Shown piece after piece: positions 41,330 to 53,224 of a DNA stretch of 64,000 nucleotides (position 1 is the stretch's first letter; each line of letters starts with the position of its first letter). The translations under genes and the position numbers were made by a program. Location: the NCBI RefSeq assembly GCF_035046485.1, contig NC_085137.1:443614334-443678333 (forward strand), written 5' to 3'. Below the pieces are notes generated by a model that did not search any database, had not been told where the DNA came from, and saw only the letters and a list, made by a program, of their open reading frames with translations. Source of the stretch: Aedes albopictus. Lineage: Eukaryota > Arthropoda > Insecta > Diptera > Culicidae.

Positions 41330-43410
41330 AGCAAAAATTTAGTTTTATACGATGATCAAGTGTTGTTAACTTTCAATATATTCAGCCAGTTTGTATGCTT
41401 CGCAAATCTTAGATGTTTGGAAACTTATTACCGCAGGAAGTAATTCCTATCAAGACTTGTTGGACTTCGATTCTCTCAGCTGATTTCCAATCAGACCGTG
41501 TAATAATTCACAATCTATTGTTGCCTATCATCTTAAAATACCATGTACCACAGTTGAACATAGTTCCACACTGCATTTCCTACTCCACCAAACAAAGTAT
41601 CTCCCAGTAACGCGGTGCGTTCCCAATCGCCTTGAGCTTTCCGAGAGCATAGATCTGACAAATTAATCAAACATCGGAAACACTTTCCACCCACATTCCA
41701 ACGCCCCCTGCCTGCGGATGATTAACTACAACGTGCGAATCTATTTCCGGCTTCGGGCCTCATCTGCCGATCCGGATCTCTAATCCAAACAAGCGAAACC
41801 CCATTCAGAACAACGCCGCCAACGACGACGACGACGGCGCGGCAGCGGCGGACGCTAATCTAATAATGGAAACTCGACGCTTGGAAAACGATTCACTGCC
41901 GGTCGGCCGAACGCAATGTAGCACTTCCGCCAATTATATTTTTCCCTCCTCGTCCCACCGACCGGCAGGTAGTAACAACAACCAACAGCGCGGCATTAGC
42001 ATCATTTCCACCGAACTGGTGGAATATTTGCATAGCAGACAACGGGTCTCAGAGCTGTAGACCAGGCTTATGCTCCCAGCGAGTAAGTACCCATTGTTCG
42101 ACCCGGTTTTGCGATTCGCAATTTTTCCAAATCACCCTCACCTGGTTGTCTCCGTCGCTACTACTACCTGGGTTCATATCATTAGGAGGGGTACTGGGCT
42201 GTACAAATGATTCATTTATGCGCCCGGCTGCGTACTTCAGAAAAGTGAAGTCGACAATGTAGAGACTTCCAACTCTCTCGATGAACTCTCAGTTAGGCTT
42301 CCTCCAAGCTAACTCGGAAACGCATTTGTAAGATAAATAGGGATGTCAAATAGTCATTGCAATGTTCGATCAATCGCAGCAGCTACAGCAGTGATGGAAT
42401 TCGATTGAAGATCATCAAAGTAGTAAACTAAACGATTTCCAGAAAATTCGATCATTTTTTTCTGTTGTTATGTTCTAATTGTCGAATAAACTGTATTGAC
42501 GACGACTGTTTTCGAGGATCAAAAACAACTATATCTTCCAACGTTTCGATCCTTATAGGATCTTCTTCAAGGCATCAAATGAAATTTGTTGCGTTTTCGA
42601 AAAAAAAATCGTCCCGGAGATCAAACCTAGAATCCTTCAGCATGGTCAAGTACAGTTGATGGTACAAATGTCCCAAATGGAGGATATCGTGCCTTTGGAG
42701 ACGGCCTTCTTATGGTCAAGCACAAGGTTTAGCTGAAAAGTCACACGCTTACATTTCCATAACGATCATTAAACGAATAGATGGCCATCCCTACAACCAA
42801 AACAAGAAAAACAGTGACTTCGACTGAACTGGAGGTTAGATTTTCCGCAATTGTTGTTTTGTGCGAGTCTGCGCAAATCTAGCTCAAGGCAGACCAACAA
42901 CAACGGGCGCGCACGTCCGCTTCCGAAGACGCGTACTTGGCGACGCACGCTGCGGCATGACAGTCAATGCTTAGAAGGGAGAGGTTATCACCATCTGTGT
43001 CGGTGGTGACCAGAGACCGGCTGGCGGTGATGACAAAGCCCTTCCACGTTCCACTCTCGCTATTCGCATGAGGGTGAACCTAGGATTGTGCGATGACGGA
43101 TGCTTTGGCGAACTTCTATGGCAGTGCGTAGGTGATGTGAGCTCATCTGTAGCAGTGCCAAGCGGTCATCAACAACGGTCGAGGTGAGGTCGAACACGTG
43201 AGCGGTGGTTATTGGGTATTGTTCCGAACCAGATTTGATTAGGGTATGTAGGTTCAATTGATGGTCTGGTGATTGAATGAGGTGAGCTGGTTCACAGATT
43301 GCTGATTTGAGACTGTATAGATGTGTATGGCTTTAATAAGTAGATTATGAATGAACCGATTTTTGATCAGTAGCCTGAAGTTTATAAGCATTGAAACGAA
43401 GGTTACAATC
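41330..43410. other. Single-copy sequence
   Basis: Less AT-rich at 41690-42060 (with (ACG)n at ~41825) and 42830-43260. The latter has CACGTG at 43195-43200. A MITE-like AACGTTTCGATCCTTATAGG stretch lies at 42540-42600. No exon recognised. Confidence 0.45.
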
Positions 43411-43411
43411 C

Positions 43412-43500
43412 AAGCAACAATTTGATGACCAATTTGCTTTCAAGAGGTTTTGACAACCGTCATAAGCCCACGATGAGTTCATTTTGGCTTTACGATGATA
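43412..43500. mobile_element. CCCAAGTAAC-family MITE, left half
   Basis: ATCCAAGCAACAATTTGATG, AAGAGGTTTTGACAACCGTC, ATTTTGGCTTTACGATGA; the right half is missing. Confidence 0.6.
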
Positions 43501-43627
43501 TAATTAATTGATTAATTATCGATTTTTGCGGCTTACCCAGTCGCGTGGAAGTTTTACTTAACTTCAAAAGCTAGACTTTACACATACTGGCGTGAGTGAG
43601 AAATGGACGAATTGAAGTGGAATTTGT

Positions 43628-43705
43628 GAAAAAGCTACTCGTCCTCTTGGTGAGACTCGAACTCACGACTCCTACTCACTAGACAGCCGCGAAAGAAGTG
43701 GAAAA
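43628..43705 (-). mobile_element. tRNA-like SINE fragment
   Basis: On the minus strand, GCTGTCTAGTGAGTAGGAGT then B box GAGTTCGAGTCTCACC. The acceptor stem is not closed. Confidence 0.5.
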
Positions 43706-44319
43706 TATCGTTATATCGAGAAAAAAAGGAAAATAATATTTTAAAATCGAACAAAAATAAAAGTGAAAGTGGGTGTAGGAATGCTACTAGATGCTTCAAA
43801 TGAAACAGGTGCAACGATAGTGTACAAGCCACTAATTGTAAACATGTTTTTTCTCTGGTTTCTTTGAAAAGTTGGACAAAAACGACTAAAAGTGTAATGA
43901 TAATTTCATCTTTCGCGTTTCCATGAATTTGGATTTCATGGAAGATGAACAATCTTCATTTGAAGATGTTTGTGGATTTCGACTGGCTTTACAATGTTAT
44001 CGAATAAAGATATGTAAGTTTACCATCATTACTCAGAATACTCTAGGGCTGCTGTTGAGATGACCTGAAACAACCAAATGTATCATTGGACCCCAACTTG
44101 ACACTTTGGGAACCCTACTGTTCTGGTTTGACGGATTGGAGTTACTCCACTAATCTTCACGAATTGATTCATATCGAACCCTGGTGAAGATCCCAACCAC
44201 AGGATCGAAACGTAGACAGTGATTCCGAATCATCAACACTTTTCTGTAACTAAAATTTCATTCGTGAAAACATGTCTTTTTATTACTTTCCAAGTCTGTA
44301 ACATTGTTTTTTCGAATAG

Positions 44320-44432
44320 ACTAGAAGAGGCCCTTAGATCCATCATAAGACCAAAATAAGAAGTATTAGATTTTATAACGGTTCTCAAAAACTCTACTTG
44401 ACTAATTAGCCGTCAAAATGTTACTTGAGTGT
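44320..44432. mobile_element. CCCAAGTAAC-family MITE, inverted
   Basis: AGACTAGAAGAGGCCCTTAG to GCCGTCAAAATGTTACTTGA. Missing a few outer bases on the left. Confidence 0.65.
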
Positions 44433-44834
44433 CTCCGTCGCAGAAAATATAAACAACTTTTAGCAAACGACAATTTCCCTATGGTTTTGTTACATAAACC
44501 TTCCTTGGATGATATGTGACAGTGACATATATTCAAAAACATCAAGAAAGACTACTAGTGCGTGATATTTTTATTTTATTTTTTGGGTTTCTTCTCCGTT
44601 CACTGGATTATTCAGATTATTAGTAAAGTCTGGCAAGCAGCTTCTCATATTTGAGACGTACAGTTGCAACGATCACTCTAGGAAATATGGCTGAAAGTAA
44701 ATTTTCCATCATCACTAGTAAATTTGTCACCGTATTTTTTTTTTTGTTTTCTTTTTATTTTTTTTTTATTTTTCAACCTTACCAAATATAAATTACTTTC
44801 ATATTTTACGAAAACTTAAAAAGTTAAAATTCCT

Positions 44835-45286
44835 TCCCAAGACCACTATCTTTACTTCAGTCGAAACGACAGAAAACTATAAGTCCTAGAAAAAACAGAC
44901 CTATCTGTACGAAAATAAGCAAAAGTAGTGAAGATGATGATGATGAACCTGGGCGTGTTAGTGAAATACCTTCAAGTAAAGAGAAAATCGGGTTAAGTAC
45001 TGTTCCTTTTAGTCGAGTCAAGTACAAGACACTGATGACGATTTTACAGTTGAGGTCGAAATACGTATCTGTCAAAGAATGCAAATTCTTAGTGGAATTG
45101 AAAGAAATAGTATTTAATCCGATTTTCTTTTTTTTTTCAAGTGTAGAATTAGCATTAGTTAAAATACACGGAAATAAAAACCAAATAAAAACGATTTTCT
45201 TTTTACTTAAAAGCAGTGAAGTTAAAAGAAATTTGCTGGTTCTTACGTTGTTTTATATTTTCAATTCATTTTCTTATGTGTCATAA
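44835..45286 (+). pseudogene. Unrecognised coding remnant with in-frame insertion
   Basis: Open from a TAA near 44833 to TAA at 45284. Basic/serine-rich start (SPRKNRPICTKISKSSEDDD), then PFSRVKYKTLMTILQLRSKY and VSVKECKFLVELKEI. It contains micro-retroelement copy B, which with its duplication adds 72 nt, exactly 24 codons, so the frame survives. I do not recognise the family; a LINE gag fragment is possible given the gag-like frame at 45550. Confidence 0.35.
45120..45204 (+). mobile_element. Micro-retroelement copy B (59 bp) with 13 bp duplication
   Basis: CGATTTTCTTTTT at 45120-45132 and 45192-45204. The insert ends GTGTAGAATTAGCATTAGTT, AAAATACACGGAAATAAAAA and A-rich tail. Confidence 0.85.
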
Positions 45287-45549
45287 AAGAAATAAATTGA
45301 AGAGCTGAATTTTAAGAAAATTTTACTTGTCCATTTGTCTCAAAGCACTGTTTTGTTTTGACAGATTTTGAAGGAAAAATAACATCATACTTCAAGATAA
45401 ATTTAAACATGTTATAAGGTTTGATTGTACACTGATAGATATACACGGATGGTGTGTCTTTAGCTACCAATTGCACAGAAGAGAACAAATCAGATAAGAG
45501 AGGTGGGGTATGTTATATGCACCTTAACTTTCAGGTAGACTAACTTATG

Positions 45550-45829
45550 TGTTGACTTCCCCATGGTTTTCACTGAGATGCATAGTAGAGTTCCTACCCA
45601 TGTTAAAGATAGCATTTGTACTATTTATTGTAAATACAATGATTCTTTCATGAATGTCAAAAATTTCAGTTCGAAGATTTTTACCAAAAGAACTGTTGAC
45701 GGTAACGGTCTTCATGTTCCTGTTAGAATCTATGAATCCATACAATCAAGTGATCAGACATATTTTATTGATTTATCCAGCATACCATCAAATATGTCTG
45801 TAAAATACATCTTAATACAGTTGTTTTAG
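45550..45829 (+). pseudogene. Possible LINE ORF1 remnant
   Basis: 88 codons from ATG 45563 (open back to TAG ~45539) reading RTVDGNGLHVPVRIYESIQS then TYFIDLSSIPSNMSVKYI, similar in style to the RNA-binding part of mosquito LINE ORF1 proteins (compare VKVHDLSENVTNDDI at 6667-7589). Function lost. Confidence 0.4.
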
Positions 45830-46600
45830 AGATTCTATTGAAAATTCACTGACTGATTCTTCAAGAAATTGATCCACCGTTTTGATGAAAATTGTTATCA
45901 ATGATGCAATAAGGATTACTGATCAGTAACTCTTTAGAAACTCTTAAATAATATGCTATAGTTTCCTAGAATAAATGCTCCAAGGATCAAACAATTTTCC
46001 AGAGAGGGTTTCCGGAATTTCCAGCAGTTTTTTTTATAAATAATCTAGGAATTGCATATGAAATTTTTGGAGTGGAATCTTTTAGAAAGTTTTCAAGACA
46101 CTCTTCTCATGATTCTACTAAGAATTCCATCATCACGTTCAGTGTCGATACATGAAGTACTTCACCAATATTTCCAATATCAATTTTTCCAGGAACTCTT
46201 TCGAAAACTCCCTCAAGATTTAGGATCATCAATGTAGGATTGTGTTCAAGTTCCATAGAGAAATTATACCATGGAATAATGTGAAAGTCTCTTCGGAAAC
46301 CAAATTTTGAAAAAAAAATCATAGGGCTCCAATAAAAATGTTTTTTTAAGGAATTGAACCATAAAACTGCCATGATGTCGCACTAAAGAATGCATTATAA
46401 GTCATTTGTAGTTATATGATAGTAAGTTAAGGAATCAATCAAGAGATTCCTTATAATTTCTTCAACAGATTTCATCAGCTGTTACTCCAAGTTTTTTTCT
46501 TCATAATTTATAAAATCTTGAACAGGTATTCCTGGATGCCTTATAAGATTACATAAGATTTTTTTCGAAATGTTGTAGAATTTTTTCCTGCAAAAAGCAA
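45830..46600. repeat. Decayed GAATTCC-type minisatellite
   Basis: Irregular TTCTTCAAGAAATTGAT, TTTTCCAGGAACTC and AATTCCATC phrases; very old. Confidence 0.35.
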
Positions 46601-46739
46601 TACCACTTTCTAGAAATGGAACGTGAGCACAGTCTAATAACTACATCTGACTTGTGACCTTCTATTATATAGGAATCGTTTGTTCAATGTGTTCTCCTAC
46701 ATATCAGTTGATCGGTCCCCCAGAGGCACGTTCCTCCTA

Positions 46740-47660
46740 CAGGGGATAGACAAAATGATCGGGACAGGCAAAATTTTCACTTTTCAAAAAATGTTCAATT
46801 AGCTGTAACTTTTCGAAAAGTGCTACAAATATTCTCAAATTTTTAATGTAAGTTCTTCAACTAGTTGTGTATCAGTGGACAACATTTGGAAAAGATCGGA
46901 AAATTTATCACGTAGTTATAAATATTTTTGAAAAAGATAAAATTATCCGATAGCCTACTTTGAGCTGTTAGATCTCCAGATTCACTAAACCGATTGCAAT
47001 GAAATTTTGACCATTCATGACTTACATAATGAACTCTGGAAAACATTTGACATAACTTGAAATTTTTAACAAGCAAAAAAGTTATAGCGATTTTATTTTT
47101 TTCACGATTTTTTAGTAAATTAGTCTATTTTTGATATGCATCCCATTACTTTTTCAATTTATTGGCGGCTATCTTGTTGCTTTCCTTCAAAACGCGTTTG
47201 TATATAAGTCAATTAGAGGGAAACTAAATGAACTATAATTTGCATCTTGAATTTTGAAACCATGTTGATGTTTTGGATAATTTGGTGTTTTATAAGAAAA
47301 ATAATCTAATCGTTATAATTTTCTTCCGTGTTAAGAATATAAAGTTAAGTCAATGGTTTTTCATAGCTCATTATATAAGTCAGAAATGGTCAAAATTTCA
47401 TTGCATTCGGTTTAGTGAATCCGGAGATATAACAGCTCAAAGTTGGCAATCGGATAATTTTAACTTTTTCAAAAATCTTTATAACTTCGTGAAAAATTGA
47501 CCGATCTTTTCCAAATTTTGTCCACTGATACACAATTAGTTGAGGAACTTGCAGTAAAAATTTTAGAATATTTGATGCACTTTTCGAAAAGTTATAGCTT
47601 ATTGAACATTTTTTGAAAAGTGAAAATTTTGCCTGTCCCGATCATTTTGTCTATCCCCTG
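46740..47660. mobile_element. 921 bp MITE with ~330 bp inverted arms, TA duplication
   Basis: CAGGGGATAGACAAAATGAT and CGGGACAGGC inverted at the right end; arms pair through TTTTCGAAAAGTGC, TGTATCAGTGGACAA and CCGATTGCAATGAAATTTTG. TA at 46738-46739 and 47661-47662, as in Tc1/mariner. No transposase. Confidence 0.88.
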
Positions 47661-47665
47661 TACGT

Positions 47666-47990
47666 ACAGTGTATCAAACAATTCGGCACCAACATTTCAA
47701 AAGGGTGTTGCTACATTTGAACATAGTACCTTCTTTCAAAGCTGTAGGATGCAGAGATGAAATTTCCTAAAATTCCACTATAGGAAAGAGGAGGGTTCCC
47801 GCTATCTAGTACAGGTGGTGAATTGAGATGGAGAGATAAATTACGATCTATGGCTGTGAAAGAATTAGCCACTCTCAAAATCAGTAACGCCCTTTTGAAA
47901 TGTTTGCGCCGAATTATCCGTACAGCGATATTTCCGTCACATTTTTGTTTTATTCAAATGCTTACAACGTTTATATACGTGAATTAAATT
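47666..47990 (+). mobile_element. Arm of the CAGTGTATCAAACAATT element, interrupted
   Basis: CAGTGTATCAAACAAT and, after the nested MITE, TCCGTACAGCGATATTTCCG. Matches the left arm of 56158-57076. Confidence 0.75.
47684..47911. mobile_element. Nested MITE, CGGCACCAACATTTC termini, 4 bp duplication
   Basis: CGGCACCAACATTTCAAAAG / CTTTTGAAATGTTTGCGCCG. AATT at 47680-47683 and 47912-47915; the unfilled site is seen at 56171-56185. Confidence 0.85.
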
Positions 47991-48000
47991 CGCCTTAATA

Positions 48001-48358
48001 TTAAGGCGAAACTGGAAGCATTTTCTCATTTTTTCGGTTTTTGATTTTTTATTTAATAACGAATCAATATTTTCAAAATCGGTTTTTTTGCACATGTAGA
48101 GTATGGATCAAGGTATCTTTTGAATTTTTTTGAGGTGGAAAATGTTTTCCATTTTTGCAGAAACCATTTTTTTGTGAAATTTTGTTCAAAAATGGTTTTT
48201 GTAAAAACGAAAAACATTTTCCACTACAAAAAAAATTCAGAAGGTACCTTGATCAATACTCTACATGTGCACAAAAACCGCTTTTGAAAATATTGCTTCG
48301 TTATTTAATAAAAAATCAAAAACTAAAAAGTGAGGAAATGCTTCCAGTTTCGCCTTAA
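48001..48358. mobile_element. TTAA-flanked MITE (GGCGAAACTGGAAGCA)
   Basis: TTAAGGCGAAACTGGAAGCA / TGCTTCCAGTTTCGCCTTAA, with arms pairing almost to the centre. Family also at 15826, 39535 and 39816. Confidence 0.88.
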
Positions 48359-48437
48359 GTGTGAGTTACCAATATATTAAAGTCCTGAAATTCTGAGTAA
48401 CATCAAAAAGCGATACAAAAAGTTGTATATCTTTTAG

Positions 48438-48543
48438 TTAACCCTTCAGCGCGCGCGCTGTTGTAAAAAGTACAACAGTACCAAAAATCCTCGCTTTTCG
48501 TATACAGCGCAAGCGCGCGTCCTGGAAGGTTAAACATAGAAGA
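48438..48543. mobile_element. 106 bp TTAA-flanked MITE
   Basis: TTAACCCTTCAGCGCGCGCG ... CGCGCGTCCTGGAAGGTTAA; TTAA at both ends. Confidence 0.75.
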
Positions 48544-48559
48544 CTTTTGAACCATTTTT

Positions 48560-51270
48560 TAAAGAAGGATGTTGGGTCCATATGACCCAGACAGGCACGC
48601 TGAGCATGTACTACCCCATCGTGGCGAAAATCCTAACATTTTAGGAGGGTTAATATATTCTTATGCAGATTTGTTTGTAGTTTTATTTTCATCGGAAGAA
48701 ATATGAATAATCTGAAAATGTGCAATGTATCATTTGGAATTTTATAATTTTTTTAATCAATTCCTTCCTTCCAACTTTACTAGCACAGTATCAATCTATC
48801 AGATAACGCCTACGAGTTATGCAATCAAGCGAACTGTGCCGCATTATCTTTAGAATATGTAATAAATACACTAATCTACCTTACGCCTGGCATCCACGCA
48901 CCAATGTGTGAACCCATTGCCAGCCATATCTCACCAACGCTCCGACATCCGCATGACTTTGTGCAGGCGCAGAGGCATATTCGGTCTGCTGTGGATTTAA
49001 ACGATTGCAATCATCATTTCCTTCCCCTTCTCCACATTGACCTGCAACACGCGTGGTAGTCGCCATTGTCGCCTAAGAGTAGAAGATCACGATCACCAAC
49101 ACTCACACACTGAAGATGTCTGTTTAGTCCCCGGCAGATATCTCATTGGTTCCTTGTGTAAGTGTAGCTGGTCTGGTGATACTCGAGTAGCATCCACGGG
49201 TAGTCAATCAAGCTCAACGGTTAAGTTTTAAGACGATGAATGACTGTAGGCTTAGTTATCAAAAATGAATCACGATTATTTTCAGCATTGTAAACATTTT
49301 CATTGAAAATCATGGTATCTATTTTGATTCTCCTAATGTAGATGCTACCTATTTTATTTTAAGTTAGGCAAACCATATTCGTTCTGAGTATACTGAAAAT
49401 CTTTTTGGAGAATTGTATGATAAGGTTGTGTAGTATTTCTGCGGACGTTTAGTAAATTTGTGTCATGTTCTTGTCCATCATTATCACATGCATGCTCGAA
49501 AGTCATAAATAAAGTGATGATAATAATAACCTCATCCAATGCATTTTCGATCCCCCCTCGAAACAGCTGTAGCTGCTGTTTTACTACAGCGTTCAGTTTT
49601 CCCACAGTTATTCTTCAGTTCATTATTTTACGAGGGTATCCAACTTTGTCTCATGACTTGTGAACGACACTCCATTTAGACCGGAGGAGTAATTATCGTA
49701 GCATTTCGAAATTGTGAATCATTTGGTTGCAGTTAAGCAGAGTGTAGTAGTGTAGTAATTTCTTTTGCATTTGCTCCAATGGACATGACGACCGACGACC
49801 CAAAGTGGCAAACAGAGAAAATGTGTGCTCAGTAGTTTTACGACAAACAGTTTTAGAAATTAGTACTAAACGAAGGCTAGTCGCTTGTCAAACTTTGGAT
49901 CCCGTCCAAAAGCCATTACACACTACATACTGTTCGAAACGAAGTGAAAATTTGCACCCCCTGATGCCTGCCTGCTGGAGGAGAGTGATGCATTAGTTAG
50001 TTGCCACAGCAAATAAAACACGAGACATTGTTGCCTTTGCAGATCCCGTGAGTGAGTGAGTTCATTGGTTTTTTCTATTTTCCAAACCGCAAAATAAACA
50101 GCAAATTGCCGATCGCTTAGACAAATTGCATCAGCAAACAAATTCTGCAAATCGACTAAGACAGCGCCAGCGTCGACAACAACAACAAAATCTGCCAATT
50201 CGCTAAATGCATCATCATCATATCATCTTTTATGCATGATGCGTCCTCCGGGTCCGATCCGATAGGACGACGCGACGGTGGACGATAGGATAAACCACAT
50301 TTGAGAGTGCCCAACAAAACAACCTACTGAACTATGAAGATTATGCGACACAGAGGGAAATGTGGAGTAAGTGAAAACCATTATCTACCACCGCACACCA
50401 CCCCCCAACTAAACCATAGTTCGTGCATTTTATATTTCCTCCAGGCACACTGCCGTGCTCGAAGCTGCATCGCCTCGAGGAGGATCGGGGCTCCGCGGCT
50501 GCATGCAATTTTTACTTTCTTCTTGCAGCAAGCACTACTGACTGCATGGGAAGTCTGCGCGGAGTTGCACCCAGCCAGACTCTAGAGCTCTGTGGAGAAG
50601 ACACACGACATCGTACCGATCAACAACCGATCCAAAGAAGACCGGAGTTGTGTAATATCCCTCGGCTGAGAGCCGAGCCGAGCCGCAAGTGCACATAATT
50701 GTAATTATGTATTTTGCAACATTACCGCACTCTCGGCTCGGCTGCCGCCGCCGAGTCTTGCGGTCTGGTGGATTGTCGGTAGCGAGGGGGTTGTCGCGAT
50801 CGCCTCACCAATGTAATGCATGCGTGCAAACAGCGAATGCAAGGAAGCGCAAAGAAAGGGAAATTTGATCACCACAGGTGGATCAGGTATTTGCGAGGAG
50901 GCTCGGAGGAGAGGTTCGATGTTGTTTACCTAGTTTTTTTACGGCATTTTTTTATGGGCAACTCGGAACCGAATCACGATATATGTGAGGAAGCCTTTTT
51001 TCCACCTAATGGCACATATTGCCCCTGCTTAGGCGCTCGCTCACTCGAAGGAGATTAGTGGGTATGGGTAATATGGAAAAATTGTTACATCTTGTCGCTA
51101 ATTTCTATTCAAATTGTGGACCTCCGGGGTTCAGCTTGGAGACCGAAGCCACAGGCTTTTTGGTGTGGATAGCGATCTTTACGGAGATCGTGACATTTTA
51201 ATTAATGTCCCTGTTTGGTGTGGCGTGTATGACATGGAAATATTACTTTTCTATGGTTTGGTATGATGCA
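48560..51270. other. Single-copy sequence; candidate 5' exon or promoter area
   Basis: The longest repeat-poor stretch right of the Pdp1 exons. 49670-50920 is comparatively GC-rich, with CGCGACGGTGG, GAGCCGAGCCGAGCCGC and CTCGGCTCGGCTGCCGCCG around 50260-50760. A minus-strand ATG frame at 49066-48881 has a fair start context and internal donor-like GTs but is not in a proven exon. A regulatory or first-exon role is inference only. Confidence 0.35.
50660..50758. promoter_or_regulatory. GC-rich inverted repeat around a PAR-bZIP-like site
   Basis: GAGCCGAGCCGAG at ~50669-50681 pairs with CTCTCGGCTCGGCT at ~50731. In the loop is AATTATGTATTTTGCAAC; ATTATGTATT differs by one base from the PAR bZIP consensus RTTAYGTAAY. 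Suggestive only. Confidence 0.2.
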
Positions 51271-51275
51271 ATATA

Positions 51276-52191
51276 AGAACTGTTCATTAAAGAAAGTGGA
51301 CATCTGTTTACCAATAGTTTAGAGTTAAAACTCGACAAAAATATGTGAATTTTTACTCAGTGTGTAAAAACATTGTTCACTTCGGCAACACATTCAAACA
51401 AAACGAAAAAAGTGAGAAATTTTGAGCGATGGGTTGGATTAGCTTAGCGACTAGCAGATAAATTCTGCACAAATGGTGTTCCAAAAAGTTGTCGTTTTGA
51501 GAATTGTGTACTAGTATCACTTCCGGTACCGCAATTTTTCAACGCTGAGCAGGGGAGAGATGTGCCGCATGATGTAGGGTATATCAGAACTGAAAATATT
51601 GGGAAAAAGTTTTTGGTGTGGCAAGCCAATTGTTCATGCGGCTCAAAGAGTTCTTCTTATTTCACAACGGGAAAAATCAACGATGAAAATAACAGAGAGG
51701 AATGCATCAAAAAACTACTTCTACCCATCAGCCGGAAACATACGGATCCTTCATTGTTTTGGCCGGATCTGGCATCCGCTTATTGCGCTTCTTCTACACT
51801 AGAGATGCTCAAGAAGGAAAAAGTCGATTTCGTCGAAAAATGGCAAAATCCACCAAACTTCCCTTAACTGCGTCCTGTGGAAAGATACTGGACAATAATT
51901 AAGCGGCATCTCAAGAAAGATGGAAGAGAAGTAAGCTCTGTTGATTGCTTCAAGAAAACTTGGTCTGCGGCACAACGAAAGGTTACGGAGAAAGTTGTGC
52001 AGAATCTAATGGGAGGTATCAAGAGGAAAGTCCGAGCGTTCTTCAGAAAAGCGAAGTAAATGTTCAAACTCACGTGAATTCGGCCACATGTATGTTGATT
52101 GTCGTTTATAAAAAATAAACTTATGAATTTGTTTGAAAATAAATATTCTCTATTGAAAAAAAGGTGTCCACTTTCTTTACTGAACAGTCCT
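51276..52191 (+). mobile_element. ITmD37E-type Tc1/mariner relic
   Basis: Inverted termini ACTGTTCATTAAAGAAAGTG/GACA and GTCCACTTTCTTTACTGAAC/AGTCC, with TA at 51274-51275 and 52192-52193. 916 bp, shorter than an intact element (about 1.3 kb for the family), because the 5' part of the transposase is missing. Confidence 0.88.
51562..52059 (+). pseudogene. ITmD37E transposase, C-terminal part, broken
   Basis: Transposase catalyses cut-and-paste movement at TA sites. Readable: GKKFLVWQANCSCGSKSS, FWPDLASAYCASSTLEMLKK, NPPNFP, a TAA stop at ~51866 where a residue normally sits, then LRPVERYWTIIKRHLKKDG to the end at 52059. Between Asp of WPDLAS and Glu of RPVERYW there are 37 residues, the spacing that defines D37E. 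The first catalytic Asp and the DNA-binding region are not found upstream. An early stop (TAG ~51575) is also present. Non-functional. Confidence 0.85.
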
Positions 52192-52193
52192 TA

Positions 52194-52450
52194 TTGGTTT
52201 TTCGAAGCCATATCATAGCCAGAGCAATATCCAATAAGACAACTGAGGGTAATGGATTCGATTCTTGGTAGGTTCTGGGTCTTTTAGTTATGGAAATTTC
52301 CTTGACTTCCTTGAGCATGGAGTAGCTTTGTGCCTGTCACACGATAAATATACAAATGCAAAGTGGTCACTGTCAGAGGAAGCTTCCAGTTTGTAACTGT
52401 GGAAGTGCTCGTTAGAACATTGAGCTGAGAAGCAGATTTTAACACCAAAG
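52194..52450 (+). mobile_element. Diverged copy of the (GA)n-tailed SINE
   Basis: TGGATTCGATTCTTGGTAGG (B box), GTCACACGATAAATATACAA, GAAGCTTCCAGTTTGTAACT and GTGGAAGTGCTCGTTAGAAC match the complement of 18022-18312 in order. Abuts the TA end of the ITmD37E relic. Confidence 0.75.
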
Positions 52451-52744
52451 CATGAAACGAGCTCACCAATTCATGTGTAGGTACTAATCCATTACTCTTC
52501 CGGAAGAAAACTAATTTCTGCTAAGGACACGAGAAACGATGCACACGCGAAAAATAACTATCCGATTCTGGTTAGGAATCATTTCCGCCTAAATAAATGT
52601 AAGATATACTTATTAGGACTCCATAAGGACTTGTCCAGCGCCATTACACAGCGTAACAAAAAATAACTTTTGGTCTGTCTGAAGAGCAAACTTATGTGTC
52701 TCTGACAGATTTTGGGCCGCTGAATCCGAATCCGGGCTCAGATT

Positions 52745-53222
52745 TGCTCCAACACGTCACAATTTTGAGCTATACCCCAATTTATAGGGCAAAATATGCG
52801 ATTTTGGGCTTTATTGACTGCAACTTATTAAGCATGGAAATATTTTTTTTAACCAATCAAAGAATAAATTGGTCAATTAACATCTAAATTAAAGACTCAT
52901 GCAAAAAATTTCGTTTACCAAATCGAATTCGATAGTTTTAATCGATTTATGTTAGGTACGATATTTCCCATACAAGTCACCCTTCAAAAGTTGCATGCAA
53001 GTTCTCATACTAACATAAAATGATTAAATCTATCAAATTTGATTTGGTTAAACGAAATATTTTGCATGAGTCGTTAATTTAGATGTTAATTGACCAATTT
53101 ATTCTTTGATTGGTTAAAAAAAAAATATTTCCATGCTTAATAAGTTGCAGTCAAAAAAGCCCAAAATCGCATATTTTGCCCTATAAATTGAGGTATAGCT
53201 CAAAATTGTGACGTGTTGGAAA
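52745..53222. mobile_element. Fold-back MITE with ~205 bp arms
   Basis: CTCCAACACGTCACAATTTT at 52747 pairs with AAAATTGTGACGTGTTGGA ending 53220. Arms also share AAAATCGCATATTTTGCCC, TTAATAAGTTGCAGTCAA and TAACATCTAAATTAA. Centre 52955-53010. Confidence 0.85.
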
Positions 53223-53224
53223 AT

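Noticed and set aside
43628..43705. Possible tRNA on the minus strand
   Set aside because: B box is good but the cloverleaf does not close; treated as SINE-derived.
49923..50198. Minus-strand 91-codon frame
   Set aside because: It begins at a TTG, not an ATG, and shows no domain.
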